Positions 51,971-63,600 of a stretch of 64,000 nt of DNA are shown piece after piece. The DNA is from Veillonellales bacterium. Its GTDB lineage: Bacteria; Bacillota; Negativicutes; JAAYSF01. The position numbers were made by a program, and so were the translations under genes. The stretch's first letter is position 1. Each line of letters opens with the position of its first letter. The stretch is taken from positions 62,001 to 126,000 of the forward strand of contig JBDKTO010000074.1 in NCBI GenBank assembly GCA_039680175.1. The letters run 5' to 3'. The notes under the pieces are model-generated. The model had not been told where the DNA came from and searched no databases. It was given only the letters and a program-made list of their open reading frames with translations.

Positions 51971-54900
51971 GTGAGACATATTAAGCAAAAGAAAACCCGG
52001 ATCAAAACAGCTGGAAAAGTATTATCAGCAGCAATGCTCATGTCAATGAGCTGTATTTTTTGCACAGACTGGTCGGGAATGGCGTATGCCGCTGAAAATC
52101 CGCCTTCGACTATCAATCAAGGGGTTGCGATGGAAGCTACGGGGGTGGAGCATTACACCCGCGATTACTATGACTATAGTCAGCACACATCTTATGCTTA
52201 CGGCGACGAAAATACCTTTTTGGGTTATCAGAACCGGGATTCGGTAAAAAATACGGTGACTCCCATATTGCGGTCCATTAATTTATTTGATATTTCCGAC
52301 GGCAATTTTTTGTATTACCGGCATGAAGACGACATGGATGAAAATTACAGCGCTGCTTTGGGAAACAGAACGTACCGGAAGATTTTCTGGGGCGACAACG
52401 CCGCCAACATCAGGACCTACCCGGACAGAAACGCTACGGCGGCGACCAATGCCTTAGTTGGCAGGTTTACCGACGCTAAGGGAAATTACGTGTATAAAGT
52501 TTTGGGCACAGTCAATTCGGCGGATGACGCGATCGAAAGCTCCGCGTTTAAAATGTATGTCAATCAAACCGTATTTTCCAGTCTGGATCTGCAGGAAAAG
52601 CTGTATGCGATGATCGGCAGCGGCAACAAGCAGGCTTTGCGCAATTTTATTGACAAATACATTCCTCATTATTATCTTGTGACGCTTACCGATAACGAGT
52701 TAGCGGCTTACCAGAATCTAAAGATGGACGGCTCCTATTTTGCCGACAATTCTCTCTCCGTAACCCAATTGTTCATCGACAATAATGCCAGCCGCAATCT
52801 CCAGGAGATTACGGCGGATACAGAGTTCTGGTGGGGACAGGATATGCTGACGAAAGGGTCGGAGGACAAGACGACTCATACCTACGATTCGGTCAAGGTT
52901 GACAGCGGCGCCCGCTGGACGCCTTTAGACCGGACGGTTTCCATGGAAGGGCCTGATTTGCAGGGAACCTATGCATTTGCACAGGCTTGGGGAACCGGCA
53001 CGCAGGGAACCATGGAAGAAAAGGATATGAAGCTGCCGCCGGTACATGGTGCTGATGGCGATCTGTCGACCTCTTATGACGGCGTGATCAGTCCGATTCC
53101 GACCGGCAGCCAAACGGCCATTACCGTGAAAGACCTGACACTGGGCGATAACAGCACCGTCGATCTGAGCTATGCCAATACGGTTTTCGGACGTTTGGCC
53201 GGTACCTGGGATCCCGGCCAAAGCGGCACGTATCAGGGTTCGTATACGGATGCGGACGGGAAAGTGAAGCAGGTTTCCGTATCGGCGGGCCGGACACTGT
53301 TTGCGGATACCGCTGTTTTAGGCAAAGATGTCACCTTTCGGCTGGGAATTTATGGAGTAAACACTACAAATTCAGATTATCCTTCGGCGAGTCCTTACGA
53401 CAGCGTGTACCTTATGAATGCCAAGCAGGCCACGCCGGGGCAGACTGACACCGTTCATATCCAGCTGGGCTGGGTGCCGGGAATCGGCCAGAGCTTATAC
53501 GGCGCGGTGGCTTTCGCCAGCCCTTATACCACAACGTATACCAATTCCGGGGTCTGGCAAATGACGAATCCGAAACTTCTGGGAATTTATCAAGGCAGTG
53601 GCAATTTCACTGTCGTGGCCGACACCTCTTATGCCGACGGCATCGACAATATTTATCAAATTACGCCGGATATCGGGAGAATCGATAATTATTTTGCGAC
53701 AAAAGACAGTCAGCGCCTTTTTCTGCAGAATATCAATAACGCCTATATCGCCCAGCCGGATAAACAGATAGCCAAATATACGGTTGTTACCGCCATGCCG
53801 GACGGAACGCCGCTGCCTACCGATCAAGGCCAGCTGACGGAGGCGCAGAAACTGTACCTGATCAAATCAGGCGTCTTATACGGCGAGTGGCTGGGAAACA
53901 CAGGATCGGTTTGGTATCTGAAAGGCTATACCTATGTCAATACAGGCGAGATCGGGGAATCGGGAAAAGAGGCGGTCGATCAGGCGACGGCGATGCAGAA
54001 TCTTTGGCGGGAACAGTATACCAATATGTTCCGGCGCACAGAAGATCTTCACGCCCGGTACAGGCAGTCGGCAGACCGGACAACCCCGGCGCCGGCGGCG
54101 GAGATGGATGGCCGGGAAAATGTATGGGCTTCCGCCTGGCACGGGCGGTTTGAAAGTTCTTCGGATTACGGCCGATCGGTAAGCCAGAGCTATAATGGAC
54201 TGCAGGTAGGATATGATAAGCTGCTGAACAAGGAAATGTATGGCGGTAAGGTTTATACAGGATTATACGTCGCCAAGCTGGATTCGTCCGCCAGCACCGA
54301 GCACGGCAAAGGAGACCCGGAAGGAACTGCATTGGGAATATACGGCTCATGGGTAGGCGACAGCGGACGCTATTTTGATATGGGAATCACCGCGGCCCGG
54401 CTTGAGGATAAATACCATTTCACAGGACCACTGCAGAGTGGAACACTCGGAACCGTTAGCGGCGACTATAGTACCTGGGCCTACGGACTGGGTATGAAGT
54501 ACGGCAAAAGAAATGAGAAGGATGCGGCCTGGACGGATCCGCATGTGTCTATGTTTATCGGACATATGGACGACGCAGCTTACAAATTAGACAACGGACT
54601 TAAGATTGGCTCTCAAGGCTGGGATTCGGCTACAGGCAGCGCCGGTATCACGGTCGGGAAAAAACTGAATAGCAAAGGCCAGGTTTGGGCCGGCGCCGCC
54701 GTAAATCATGAATTTGCCGGCGGACAGAAAATACAGCAGAGCTTTGATAATACCGCAGGCTGGTCGAAAGATCTTCGCAATCCGGAGTACCGCTACACCG
54801 CTGAATGGTCTCAGCTGGCAGGCAGGACAGGAGGCGGCGACACCTGGTATGAACTTAGCGCGGGCGGCGATATACAACTGACGCATGACAGCCGCTTTCA

Positions 54901-57514
54901 TGCTGAGTACGCCCGCGATATCGGGAAGCGCGAGGGCAATAGCTGGAATCTTTCCGGCCGCTTGGATGTTGCCTGGGCAGGGTTCGGCAGCGGCAACGAT
55001 CAGAAAAAAGATCAGACCCGGAGCGTCATTGCACCGGCAAGATCAGAAAAAAATAAAACAACTTCTTTATCTGCGGTGAACAAGGCTAGCGCATCTGCGG
55101 CGGGAAAAAATACTGCGCCGATAAAAAATATTCAACTGCCCAGACTGGCGCCGGCGCCGCAAGAGCAAGCGGCACAACAGGCCGACACCGGTACTAGAGC
55201 GATAGGCAGTGACAGCGAAGCAGAACAGGCAGTAAGCGGCAATAAAAGTACGGCGATAACAGGGAGTCAAAGCGATTTACCGGCTTCGGCGGAAAGTGGA
55301 CAGACGCAGCAAAGCGCACCGGCAGATGTATCCTCCTCTGAAAACGATGCTGTTTCTTTTTCGCTGCCCGAAACGATAGTGGAGGCCCGGCGACTGGGCT
55401 GGGAACAGACTCTTTCTCCCGGTCAGGTTTCCGTTATCTACCCGAAGCAGTTTGAAGGGGAGCAAAAAGAGCTGCCGGAATTGCTGGATCGGATTCCGGG
55501 ACTTTTTATTGATCGGCAGAACGGCCAGGGCCATTATACTACGGCCCGGATCAGAGGGTCCCAGTCCACTCAGGTCGATGTTTACGTAGACGGCGTGAAG
55601 ATGAACCTTAACGGGGACGCAGCGGTCAACCTCTCGGCCATTCCGGCGGATAACATTGAGCGGATTGAAGTGTACCGCGGCTATGTGCCGGCGCGGTTTG
55701 CGGGAGCGCCGATCGGCGGTGTCATCAACATTGTCACCAAGAAACCGAACAGCGGACATGGCAATGTATTGATCGGAACAAGGTCTTTCGGCGGCTGGAA
55801 CAATCAATATGAATACAGCATGCCTCTGGGGAACGGAAGCCTGCTGGCGACATTTTCCCGGGAAGTTTGGGATGGAGATTATCCGGTGAAAGCCCCTGAT
55901 CCGGAGACGTGGAAAATCCATAAACAGCCGGTTTCCTACGAGCGAACGAGCAATGATCTTAACAACAGCAACGGCATGATCAAATGGCAGGATGACCATT
56001 GGATGCTGAAAACGGCCTGGAAAAATCTTCATGAGGGGCTGGCCACAAGTTTATCCACCGGAATCAACAGCACCTATAATTGGGACGGGTTCAAGCTGGG
56101 CTTTACCGATGCCTATCAGAACCTGAACTATCATGAATTCTATGTCGGCCGGCATGACGATTTCAACAAATTGATGGTGGACTGGCATATTGCCTATATG
56201 GACAGCAATAAGCATTATCGCAATACCGGCGCAATGAAAATGATCAATTGGCCGGTGTGGCCGCCCAACGACTGGGGAAACTGGGGTCATTATCAACCGA
56301 CGGAAGGAAGTTACATGCCCGGCCAGCTGTGGGGCGATTACCACTCGAAAAAGTGGAATGCCAATTTTACTTTTTCTTACAATTTGTGGGATACGCATTT
56401 GCTGGAGCTAAATACCGATATGAGTTGGGACGATATGAATGTCAATGCCAGCGGCCAGGACGCCTCCCAGGAAAGGCTGGATTACAACTCCAGTACCGGC
56501 GGAACGCCGTGGCGTCAGCTCCTGCGGAATTATCACAATCGGGATTATCATGTGATCCTTCAGGATACAATGAAGCTGGATAATGCCGGCAGTTTGAAAC
56601 TGACATCGATCGGACGGGCCGATAAAGTGATCATGCAGGGGCTGGGTCCGGTCGGCGGTAACGATGACCGCTGGATGTATTCCAGCGGCACGGCGCTGCA
56701 GAAAAAGTTCAACGATAACTGGGATATAAAGACTTCCTGGGGAACATATCAGCGGCATCCGAATTTCTATGAACTGTTTGGCGACGGGGCGTCTATTTTC
56801 CAAAGCGGCTTTGTCGCCTATGAAGACGCCCAGGGATATAAGAACGGGACCTGGGAAACAGGAACGCAGTTTGATTTCGGCGTGGAACATTTAGGCAAGA
56901 TGGGCAGCGCCGATACCCAGACGATTCTTACCTGGTTCCAGCGAAAAGCGAATAACCAGCTTGTTTTGTGGGGCTGCCGGAGACCGGATGCCAACTGGAT
57001 GCTCTATATTCCCACCGGTCTGGTCGAGACCCACGGCATCGAACTGACCCATAACATGAAATGGAAGCGGGTAGGACTGTCGCTGGCCGGAACCTGGGAA
57101 ACGGCACGCGGCGGCGGCGGAAAATTCGGCGACGGAAATAATTTCTATGTCAGTGCCGGTTCCAAGTCTTTTGTGCCGGAATGGGTCTGGAGCGCACGGC
57201 TTGATTATACTTTCCCGGGAGACCGCCTGAGCATTTTCAGCGAATATCACTACCGCGGTTCGGAAATTGTGGCCGGGGAAGGTTCGGCCGACATGAAGCA
57301 GAGTTATGCCATCGCCAAAGATTCTTACGCTACCGTGGATTTGGGAATGAAATACAGGTTTAAACCGGGAATCATGCTGACGGCGGGAGTTAACGACATT
57401 GCCAACAGGGGCTATAATGTGTGGGCCCACTATGTGAATTATTCGCAGACAGCTGCCTTGGATTATCCGCTGATGGGCCGCAATTATTATGTCACGATGC
57501 AATATAGCTTCTGA
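51971..57514 (+). CDS. Autotransporter barrel fused to a TonB-dependent receptor
   Basis: This is one continuous frame of 1847 residues. A signal peptide covers residues 1 to about 42 (ends AYAA/ENPP). Residues 45 to about 700 are a passenger-like region. About 715-1005 match an autotransporter barrel (VWASAWHGRFESSSDYGRSV, GLQVGYDK, AEYARDIGKREGNSWNLSG). About 1006-1125 are an Ala/Ser/Gln-rich linker. From about 1130, PETIVEARR is TonB-box-like, followed by a receptor plug (LPELLDRIPGLFIDRQNGQG, IERIEVYRGYVPARFAGAPI, GGVINIVTKK) and a barrel ending in MQYSF. Both barrels should lie in the outer membrane with the linker in the periplasm, which is topologically consistent. It starts at GTG 51971. 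RS7 implies corrinoid control and cargo. Confidence 0.88.
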   Translation: MRHIKQKKTRIKTAGKVLSAAMLMSMSCIFCTDWSGMAYAAENPPSTINQGVAMEATGVEHYTRDYYDYSQHTSYAYGDENTFLGYQNRDSVKNTVTPILRSINLFDISDGNFLYYRHEDDMDENYSAALGNRTYRKIFWGDNAANIRTYPDRNATAATNALVGRFTDAKGNYVYKVLGTVNSADDAIESSAFKMYVNQTVFSSLDLQEKLYAMIGSGNKQALRNFIDKYIPHYYLVTLTDNELAAYQNLKMDGSYFADNSLSVTQLFIDNNASRNLQEITADTEFWWGQDMLTKGSEDKTTHTYDSVKVDSGARWTPLDRTVSMEGPDLQGTYAFAQAWGTGTQGTMEEKDMKLPPVHGADGDLSTSYDGVISPIPTGSQTAITVKDLTLGDNSTVDLSYANTVFGRLAGTWDPGQSGTYQGSYTDADGKVKQVSVSAGRTLFADTAVLGKDVTFRLGIYGVNTTNSDYPSASPYDSVYLMNAKQATPGQTDTVHIQLGWVPGIGQSLYGAVAFASPYTTTYTNSGVWQMTNPKLLGIYQGSGNFTVVADTSYADGIDNIYQITPDIGRIDNYFATKDSQRLFLQNINNAYIAQPDKQIAKYTVVTAMPDGTPLPTDQGQLTEAQKLYLIKSGVLYGEWLGNTGSVWYLKGYTYVNTGEIGESGKEAVDQATAMQNLWREQYTNMFRRTEDLHARYRQSADRTTPAPAAEMDGRENVWASAWHGRFESSSDYGRSVSQSYNGLQVGYDKLLNKEMYGGKVYTGLYVAKLDSSASTEHGKGDPEGTALGIYGSWVGDSGRYFDMGITAARLEDKYHFTGPLQSGTLGTVSGDYSTWAYGLGMKYGKRNEKDAAWTDPHVSMFIGHMDDAAYKLDNGLKIGSQGWDSATGSAGITVGKKLNSKGQVWAGAAVNHEFAGGQKIQQSFDNTAGWSKDLRNPEYRYTAEWSQLAGRTGGGDTWYELSAGGDIQLTHDSRFHAEYARDIGKREGNSWNLSGRLDVAWAGFGSGNDQKKDQTRSVIAPARSEKNKTTSLSAVNKASASAAGKNTAPIKNIQLPRLAPAPQEQAAQQADTGTRAIGSDSEAEQAVSGNKSTAITGSQSDLPASAESGQTQQSAPADVSSSENDAVSFSLPETIVEARRLGWEQTLSPGQVSVIYPKQFEGEQKELPELLDRIPGLFIDRQNGQGHYTTARIRGSQSTQVDVYVDGVKMNLNGDAAVNLSAIPADNIERIEVYRGYVPARFAGAPIGGVINIVTKKPNSGHGNVLIGTRSFGGWNNQYEYSMPLGNGSLLATFSREVWDGDYPVKAPDPETWKIHKQPVSYERTSNDLNNSNGMIKWQDDHWMLKTAWKNLHEGLATSLSTGINSTYNWDGFKLGFTDAYQNLNYHEFYVGRHDDFNKLMVDWHIAYMDSNKHYRNTGAMKMINWPVWPPNDWGNWGHYQPTEGSYMPGQLWGDYHSKKWNANFTFSYNLWDTHLLELNTDMSWDDMNVNASGQDASQERLDYNSSTGGTPWRQLLRNYHNRDYHVILQDTMKLDNAGSLKLTSIGRADKVIMQGLGPVGGNDDRWMYSSGTALQKKFNDNWDIKTSWGTYQRHPNFYELFGDGASIFQSGFVAYEDAQGYKNGTWETGTQFDFGVEHLGKMGSADTQTILTWFQRKANNQLVLWGCRRPDANWMLYIPTGLVETHGIELTHNMKWKRVGLSLAGTWETARGGGGKFGDGNNFYVSAGSKSFVPEWVWSARLDYTFPGDRLSIFSEYHYRGSEIVAGEGSADMKQSYAIAKDSYATVDLGMKYRFKPGIMLTAGVNDIANRGYNVWAHYVNYSQTAALDYPLMGRNYYVTMQYSF

Positions 57515-57559
57515 TGGCCTCTCTGACATTTTTGACAGCAGAGCTATATCAATCGGTTA

Positions 57560-57596
57560 TTAATATTATATCAAGCAATTATTTATATAATATTAA
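57560..57596. promoter_or_regulatory. AT-rich 12-bp palindrome before the adhesin gene
   Basis: TTAATATTATAT (57560-57571) is the exact reverse complement of ATATAATATTAA (57585-57596), with a 13-base loop. The right arm contains TATAAT. It may be an operator over a promoter; AT richness makes chance more likely than for a mixed sequence. Confidence 0.4.
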
Positions 57597-57652
57597 ATCG
57601 ATTTTTATATAAGGGAAATAATTGGGAATTTTTTTAATGGGGAGGAAGCAAA

Positions 57653-60600
57653 GTGAGTTACGAGAAAAGGTTTAAGAAGCGCTGGAGAAAAAAGCTGTCC
57701 GCCGCAATCGCGGTGAGCCTGCTGTGCGGAGGCTTGTCAGCGGCGCCTGCGCTGGCCGCCGATTATACTGCCACGCTTACGGGCGATGCAGGCAAGGACA
57801 CCCAGTACACGCTTGTACGACAGGCGGACGGCAATTATACGTTTACCGATGACAGTACCATCTACGCCAATCAGGATACGGTAAGCAATCTGATTAATAA
57901 CAGTCTCGGCACCGTCGGCGCGGGAATTTACGCCGGCAGCAGCTATAATGTCGACGCCGGCAGCCATGTGCTGAATATCACCGCTGATTTTGATAAGACT
58001 AAAACCACCGGTGTAAATAATATGCACTCCGATGCGATTTACATTGCGGATAATCAAAAGCTTACCCTGTCGGCGAAAGAAATCAATCTCCTTGCCAAAG
58101 TGACCAATAACGGCAGCATCCTGTGGAACGGCGACGAAGCCACGGGAATTCGGGCCGGGACAGGCAGTACGACGGTGATTAACGGGGATGTTTCCATCCA
58201 GACGGCATCCAATGCCGGCAACGGGGCCTTTGGCATTTACGCCAATAAAAACGCCTCCGTTACGGTGAACGGAAATTATACCGCCAAAGCCGCCGACGGG
58301 AGTGTCGGCATCGCTTCAGTGAAGAAAAAGGGATCGCCGATTTATGCCGCTGCCGGATCTTCCGTCACGATCAACGGCGGCGTGGATTTTGTTTCGGAAC
58401 CTAAATACGGTTACAATTATATGTATGTTGATGCCGATGATGGCGGCAAGGTGACAATTGATCACGGTAAAATGGTGTATCAGGTGGATCCCGCTGTTTC
58501 CTACACGCCCAATGCGGTGTGTTTGGGAAACGGCGCCGTCTTTTCCCTGGGCATGGACAGCAGCCTGCAGAATGCCAACGGACGGGATGTGGTCCTCAAC
58601 GGCGATATTGTAAGCTATAATTTCGGAACCGGGAAAAGCACCGTGAATCTGGGGCTGGGCAGCAGCAATTCCGTATTTACCGGGTTATTTCAGATGGCGT
58701 CTACCGATACGACCAATCTGTTCCTTTCCGATGGGGGAACCTGGATCAGAAAAGCCTTTGGCACCGAAAAATCCACGGGGACTCTGACCAGGCTGGCCGG
58801 CGGCAGCGACGCATCCCATGCCGGCATCGTCGATCAGAATAACGAAGATCTGACGATTAATCAATACAGCGGCGATACCGTTTTTGTCTATAACCATACC
58901 AAGGACGGGACCGGATCGGCCACCATCGACGGCGGCCGGGTGTTCATCGAATCGGCGGCGGCGGGCTCCCACGTGACCATGTACACCGACCGCACCGGTA
59001 TCAATACCGATAGCTACGATGTCTATAAAAATGTGCTGGAAGGGCTGGCCAACAAGCTGTTTTACGACGGCTTCTGGCAGGGCGAAAACAATCTGAGCGG
59101 GACGGTAACCATTGCCGACGGATTGACGGCACCCAGTATTACCCGTACGGGAACTATCCACTTTGACCCCAATGACGGGCAGGGCAGTTTTCTGATTACC
59201 GATTTCGGGGCAAGCTCGCAGACGAAAAGCGCCTTTACCACGACCATGACCGGTTTAAAGAATCAGGACAGCGAATATGTGGACAGCGGCGTTAGGAAAC
59301 GAAGCGAGTACCGGTTTACCGAAGACACTTCCATTACCGTGGACGACGGCGATGCGGCTGTTCTTTCCACAACGGTTAATCCGGAACTGAGCGGCAAGAG
59401 CGTGGTGGCGGGGATCCGCAATACGGCCACGGACGACGATCATCTGACAGTCACGCTGCCAAAAACAAAAAACCTGACGATTAACGCCACAGCCACCGGC
59501 ACGGATGGAATTGCGATTGGCCTGTATAACGGGCCGCTGCAGACAACCACTATTACCGCCGGCAAAATTACTATTAACAGTACTGCTCAGAATGGAACCG
59601 CTTACGGACTCTATTATGATGATACAGTTTATAGAAATAATACGGCGATCAGTGCGGATATGGTGATCAATGTGCAGGGAGGCGGCAAAGATTCTGCCGG
59701 GATTAAAATGGTAGGGCAGCAGCTTACTATCAACGGAACGGTTGATATCAAAGTCAAAGACGCGGTAGCAATCCGGGCGGGTTCTCCCGATGGGGCAAGA
59801 AGTACGGTATCGTTGTCAGGCGGTAATATTATTGCGGAAAATTCCTCCGATGGGACCATGGGAGTTGCCGTTGATGTTGGTTCCAACAATGCCCAGGTAG
59901 TCATAGGAAATCGTGACACACCGCAAAAAGTCAATTTACAAGGAGCGGTCAGCGCAGCTCAAGGTCAAACTTTTTGTTTATGGCTGGGTACACAGGACTC
60001 CGTTTTTCATGGCAAGGTTTACGGAGATGGAAGTAAAAACATTACTCTTACGAACGGTGCCACCTGGATTAACGAGGCCTATGCGCCGACGCCGACAGGT
60101 TACACGGATACCGGCGTAACCAAGCTCAGCACGCTGTATGGTAGCTCGACTTCCGATACGCGCGGCTACCTGTATCAGAAGGACAGCGATCCCATTAATG
60201 TTACTGGCTGGTTTGGCAACGTTAAAGGGGATTTGTCAGATGGGTATCTGACCGTTATTTATGATCATGATAAAACCGATCCGACAAAAATCAGCGGCGG
60301 CGGCCTCTCCCTGGCGAAAGGGAGCCATAGAGGAAAAAGCATTTGGTGGAGTAGTGGAGAACTTACAATGCGCACGGACAGCGACGGCATTGATGTCACC
60401 AATAAGACCGTGACCGACGCGGTGATGGACGCTTTGGCGCAGAAGCTGACGTATTTGGATTATACTGATGGGTATAGGGAAGTAAAAGGCTACGCGGAAA
60501 TCGGCGAAGGACTGACCACCGCCGCCGTCACCGGACGGATCAAATTCGACCCGACGACAGGGCAGGGTTATTATTATGCCCGGCCGGTAGCACCGTCCGA

Positions 60601-63600
60601 TCAGCAGACGACTTTATTTGATACGACCATTTACGGCACCGATCAGATCGACACGCAATATGTCGAGGAAGGAGTGCTGAAGGCCTCGGGCCAGTATGTC
60701 TTTACCAAAGACAGCAGTTATATTACGGTAAAGGATGACGATGCCGTAGCCGGGGACGCCAGCAAGGTCGGCGGCAAGACGCCGGTAGCGGCCATTTTCG
60801 CCCACGATAATACCGTCGGGATCGATGCGACCTACCGGAACTTAGCCTTGAGTGCGACCAGCACCGGCACCGATAAGACTTCCGTCGGCGTCTATGCCGG
60901 CGGCAGTGCATCCGCTACCCAGTTTGCCACTGTTCAGGCCGATCGGCTTACGATTAATGCCGCAGCGGATGGGAGTGCCGCCGGGATTTACGCGGAAAAC
61001 GGCGGGAATGTCGCCGTGACAGGCAATACCGATATTTTTGCGCAGTCGTCCGGCAATGATTACGGCATTTATGCGGGCGGCAATACCTCTACGGACAACA
61101 AAAACAGCAGCTCTGTCAGCATAACCGGCGATGTAACCATCCGTACAGGCGATAATTCCACAGGAACGCTGACCGGGATCTCGGCCCAGAGCGGCACGAA
61201 GGTCAGCCTGACCGGCAACACGACGGTTACCGTGAAAAACGGTACGGCGATGGAAAATAACGGTGGTACGGTTACGCTGACCGCCGGTACGCTGCAAGCC
61301 GTGAAAGCCGATAGCTCCTTCGGCACGGCTGTGTCCGCCAAAGCGGGAAATACGTATCTGGGCATGAACAGCACCAATAACGGCGCCGGTACCGGGAAAC
61401 TCGCAATCAGCGGGATGATTGACGCCTCAGCCACCGGCAACGTCTATCTGGGGCTGGGGACGAGCGATTCCGTCTTTACGGGGATTGTCAACACGACCGC
61501 CAATTCCAGCCGGGTCAGGATGTATTTGAACGGTGGCACCTGGGATAACGAGGTTTCGTCCGGGACAACCATGCCGAGCGGATATGCGGGAGCAACCGTG
61601 TATCAGCTCTACGGAGGGGCGGATGCGGCCCATGCCGGGGTTATTATTCAGAAAGACACCAATCCTTTGACAATTCGGAATTATAAAGGCGGCTACACCA
61701 CTGTTCTCTATGCCCATGAAGCAACGACACCGACCACGATTCTCGGCGGCGCGGTCAAAATCAACAATGCTCTTGACGGATCCTACATTACATTGCGTAC
61801 CGATAATCAAGGCATTACTGCCGGGAATTCCGACACGATCAATGCGGTGCTGAACGCGCTGGCGGGCAAGCTCTACTGCAATACCAATTATGTCGGCAAT
61901 CTCACCGGCACGGTGCAGATCGCCGAAGGTTTGACCGCAGCCAGCGCTTCCAAATATACGGGGAATATCTCCTTTGATAACAACGGCTGGGGCTATTACC
62001 AATATACATCCGGGGGCGGGACGACGACCCAGCAAAAAGATTATTTCACCGCCGCGATCACCGGTGATCCGGCAACAGATACCGCGTATACGGCCGACCA
62101 TGTACTGAACAGCGGGACGTACGGCTTTACGTTGAATAGAACGAGCGTGGCTGTAACGGGCGGCGCGGCGGTCAATGCGGCGCAGCATGATGTTACGGTC
62201 GACGCGACCGGCAAGGCTCTGAGCCTGAAGGGCGATATGGGAGGAATATCGGCGGCAGCGGGCAAAACCGTCGCCGTGACGGCCGGAACTCTTGCTGTTG
62301 ACGGCGGCACGGGAGCCGGCATCGCCGGCGCCGGGACAGTCACGCTCAGCAGCGATAATGACATCGCCGTCGCCGGCAGCACCGGTATCGATACCAGCGG
62401 CACGGTTACGATTAACGGCAGCGCCGCTGTCACCGGCAGCGCCGGAACCGGCATCAGCACCAGCGGCACGGGCAGCGTGACCGTGGGCGGCGGCACCGTT
62501 ACCGGGAAAGTAGCGGCCAACGGCGGCAGTATCCGGATCGGCGACGCTGCCGGCAGCTATACGGCGGCGATTACCGGCGATATCAGCGCGGCGGACGGGG
62601 CGGCGGTGACCGCCTACCTCTGGGGCAGTGACTCCGGGGTGACGGGCAATGTAAGCGGCGCCGGGGCGGTGGATCTGGAACTGAAGAACGGCGCAGTCTG
62701 GACCGGTCAGAGCAGCAGCAGTAACCTGCAGCTGGGGTTGAGCAACAACGGCACCTGGAAGAATACGGGTGTTAGTACTGTGAAAACGCTGACAGGCGAC
62801 AAAGGCATCATCGACATGACAGGTAAAGACGCCGGGAACGTAACGATTGGCAGCTACAGCGGCACGGAGACGGCGTGGTATAACCATGATCAGACAACGC
62901 CGACGACCATTCTCGGGGGCAATCTCACCATCGGCAGCGCGGCTGCTTCAGCGGCGATTACGCTAAGAACGGATGCTACGGGGCTCAATGTCAGTTCGAC
63001 GGCTGTGGCGGATAAGAAGCTGGTGAACGATACCTTAAACGCCATGGCAGGCAAACTTTACTACACCGCATCTACAAGCGGCGAACAAAATCTTTCCGGC
63101 ACGGTGGAAATTGCCGAAGCCTTGACATCACAGTCAGCCAGCAAGAGCGGCGCAATTGATTTCACGGCGAACGGACAGGGCGAATACACTCCGGGCGGCA
63201 AGGAAGAACAATCCCAGGACAGCTTTGCGACGGCGATTACCGGTGACGGAACAACCGATACGGAATATGTCAACGCCCATGTATGGAAAGAATTGTCCTA
63301 TAAGTTCACGAAAAGCGCGACAACCGTTGCGGTAACCGGCAAGTCGGCGGTGAATGCGGCATCACAAGATGTATTGATCGACGCCGGCAGCAACGCGCTG
63401 AGCCTGAAGAGCGATACGGCCGGTATTTCGGCCGGGCAGGACAAGACGGTAACCGTAACGGCGGGTACTCTTGCCATTGATGCCGGCGGCGGCACCGGCA
63501 TCGCCGCTTTGGGGAACGTCACGGTCAACGGTACCGCGAATATAACGGCGGGAACGAACGGGACGGCAATCCGGACAGTTGGTCTGGGCAGCGTGGCCCT

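Noticed and set aside
61427-62887. 486-residue minus-strand open frame inside the adhesin gene
   Set aside because: It lies antisense to a continuous forward frame with a signal peptide and repeat modules. The reverse product is Arg/Ala/Gly-rich with no domain, as expected from a GC-rich repetitive template.
59000-63100. CRISPR-like or tandem DNA repeats in the last 6 kb
   Set aside because: Repeats are long, imperfect, in frame and at the protein level. No short identical repeats with unique spacers occur.
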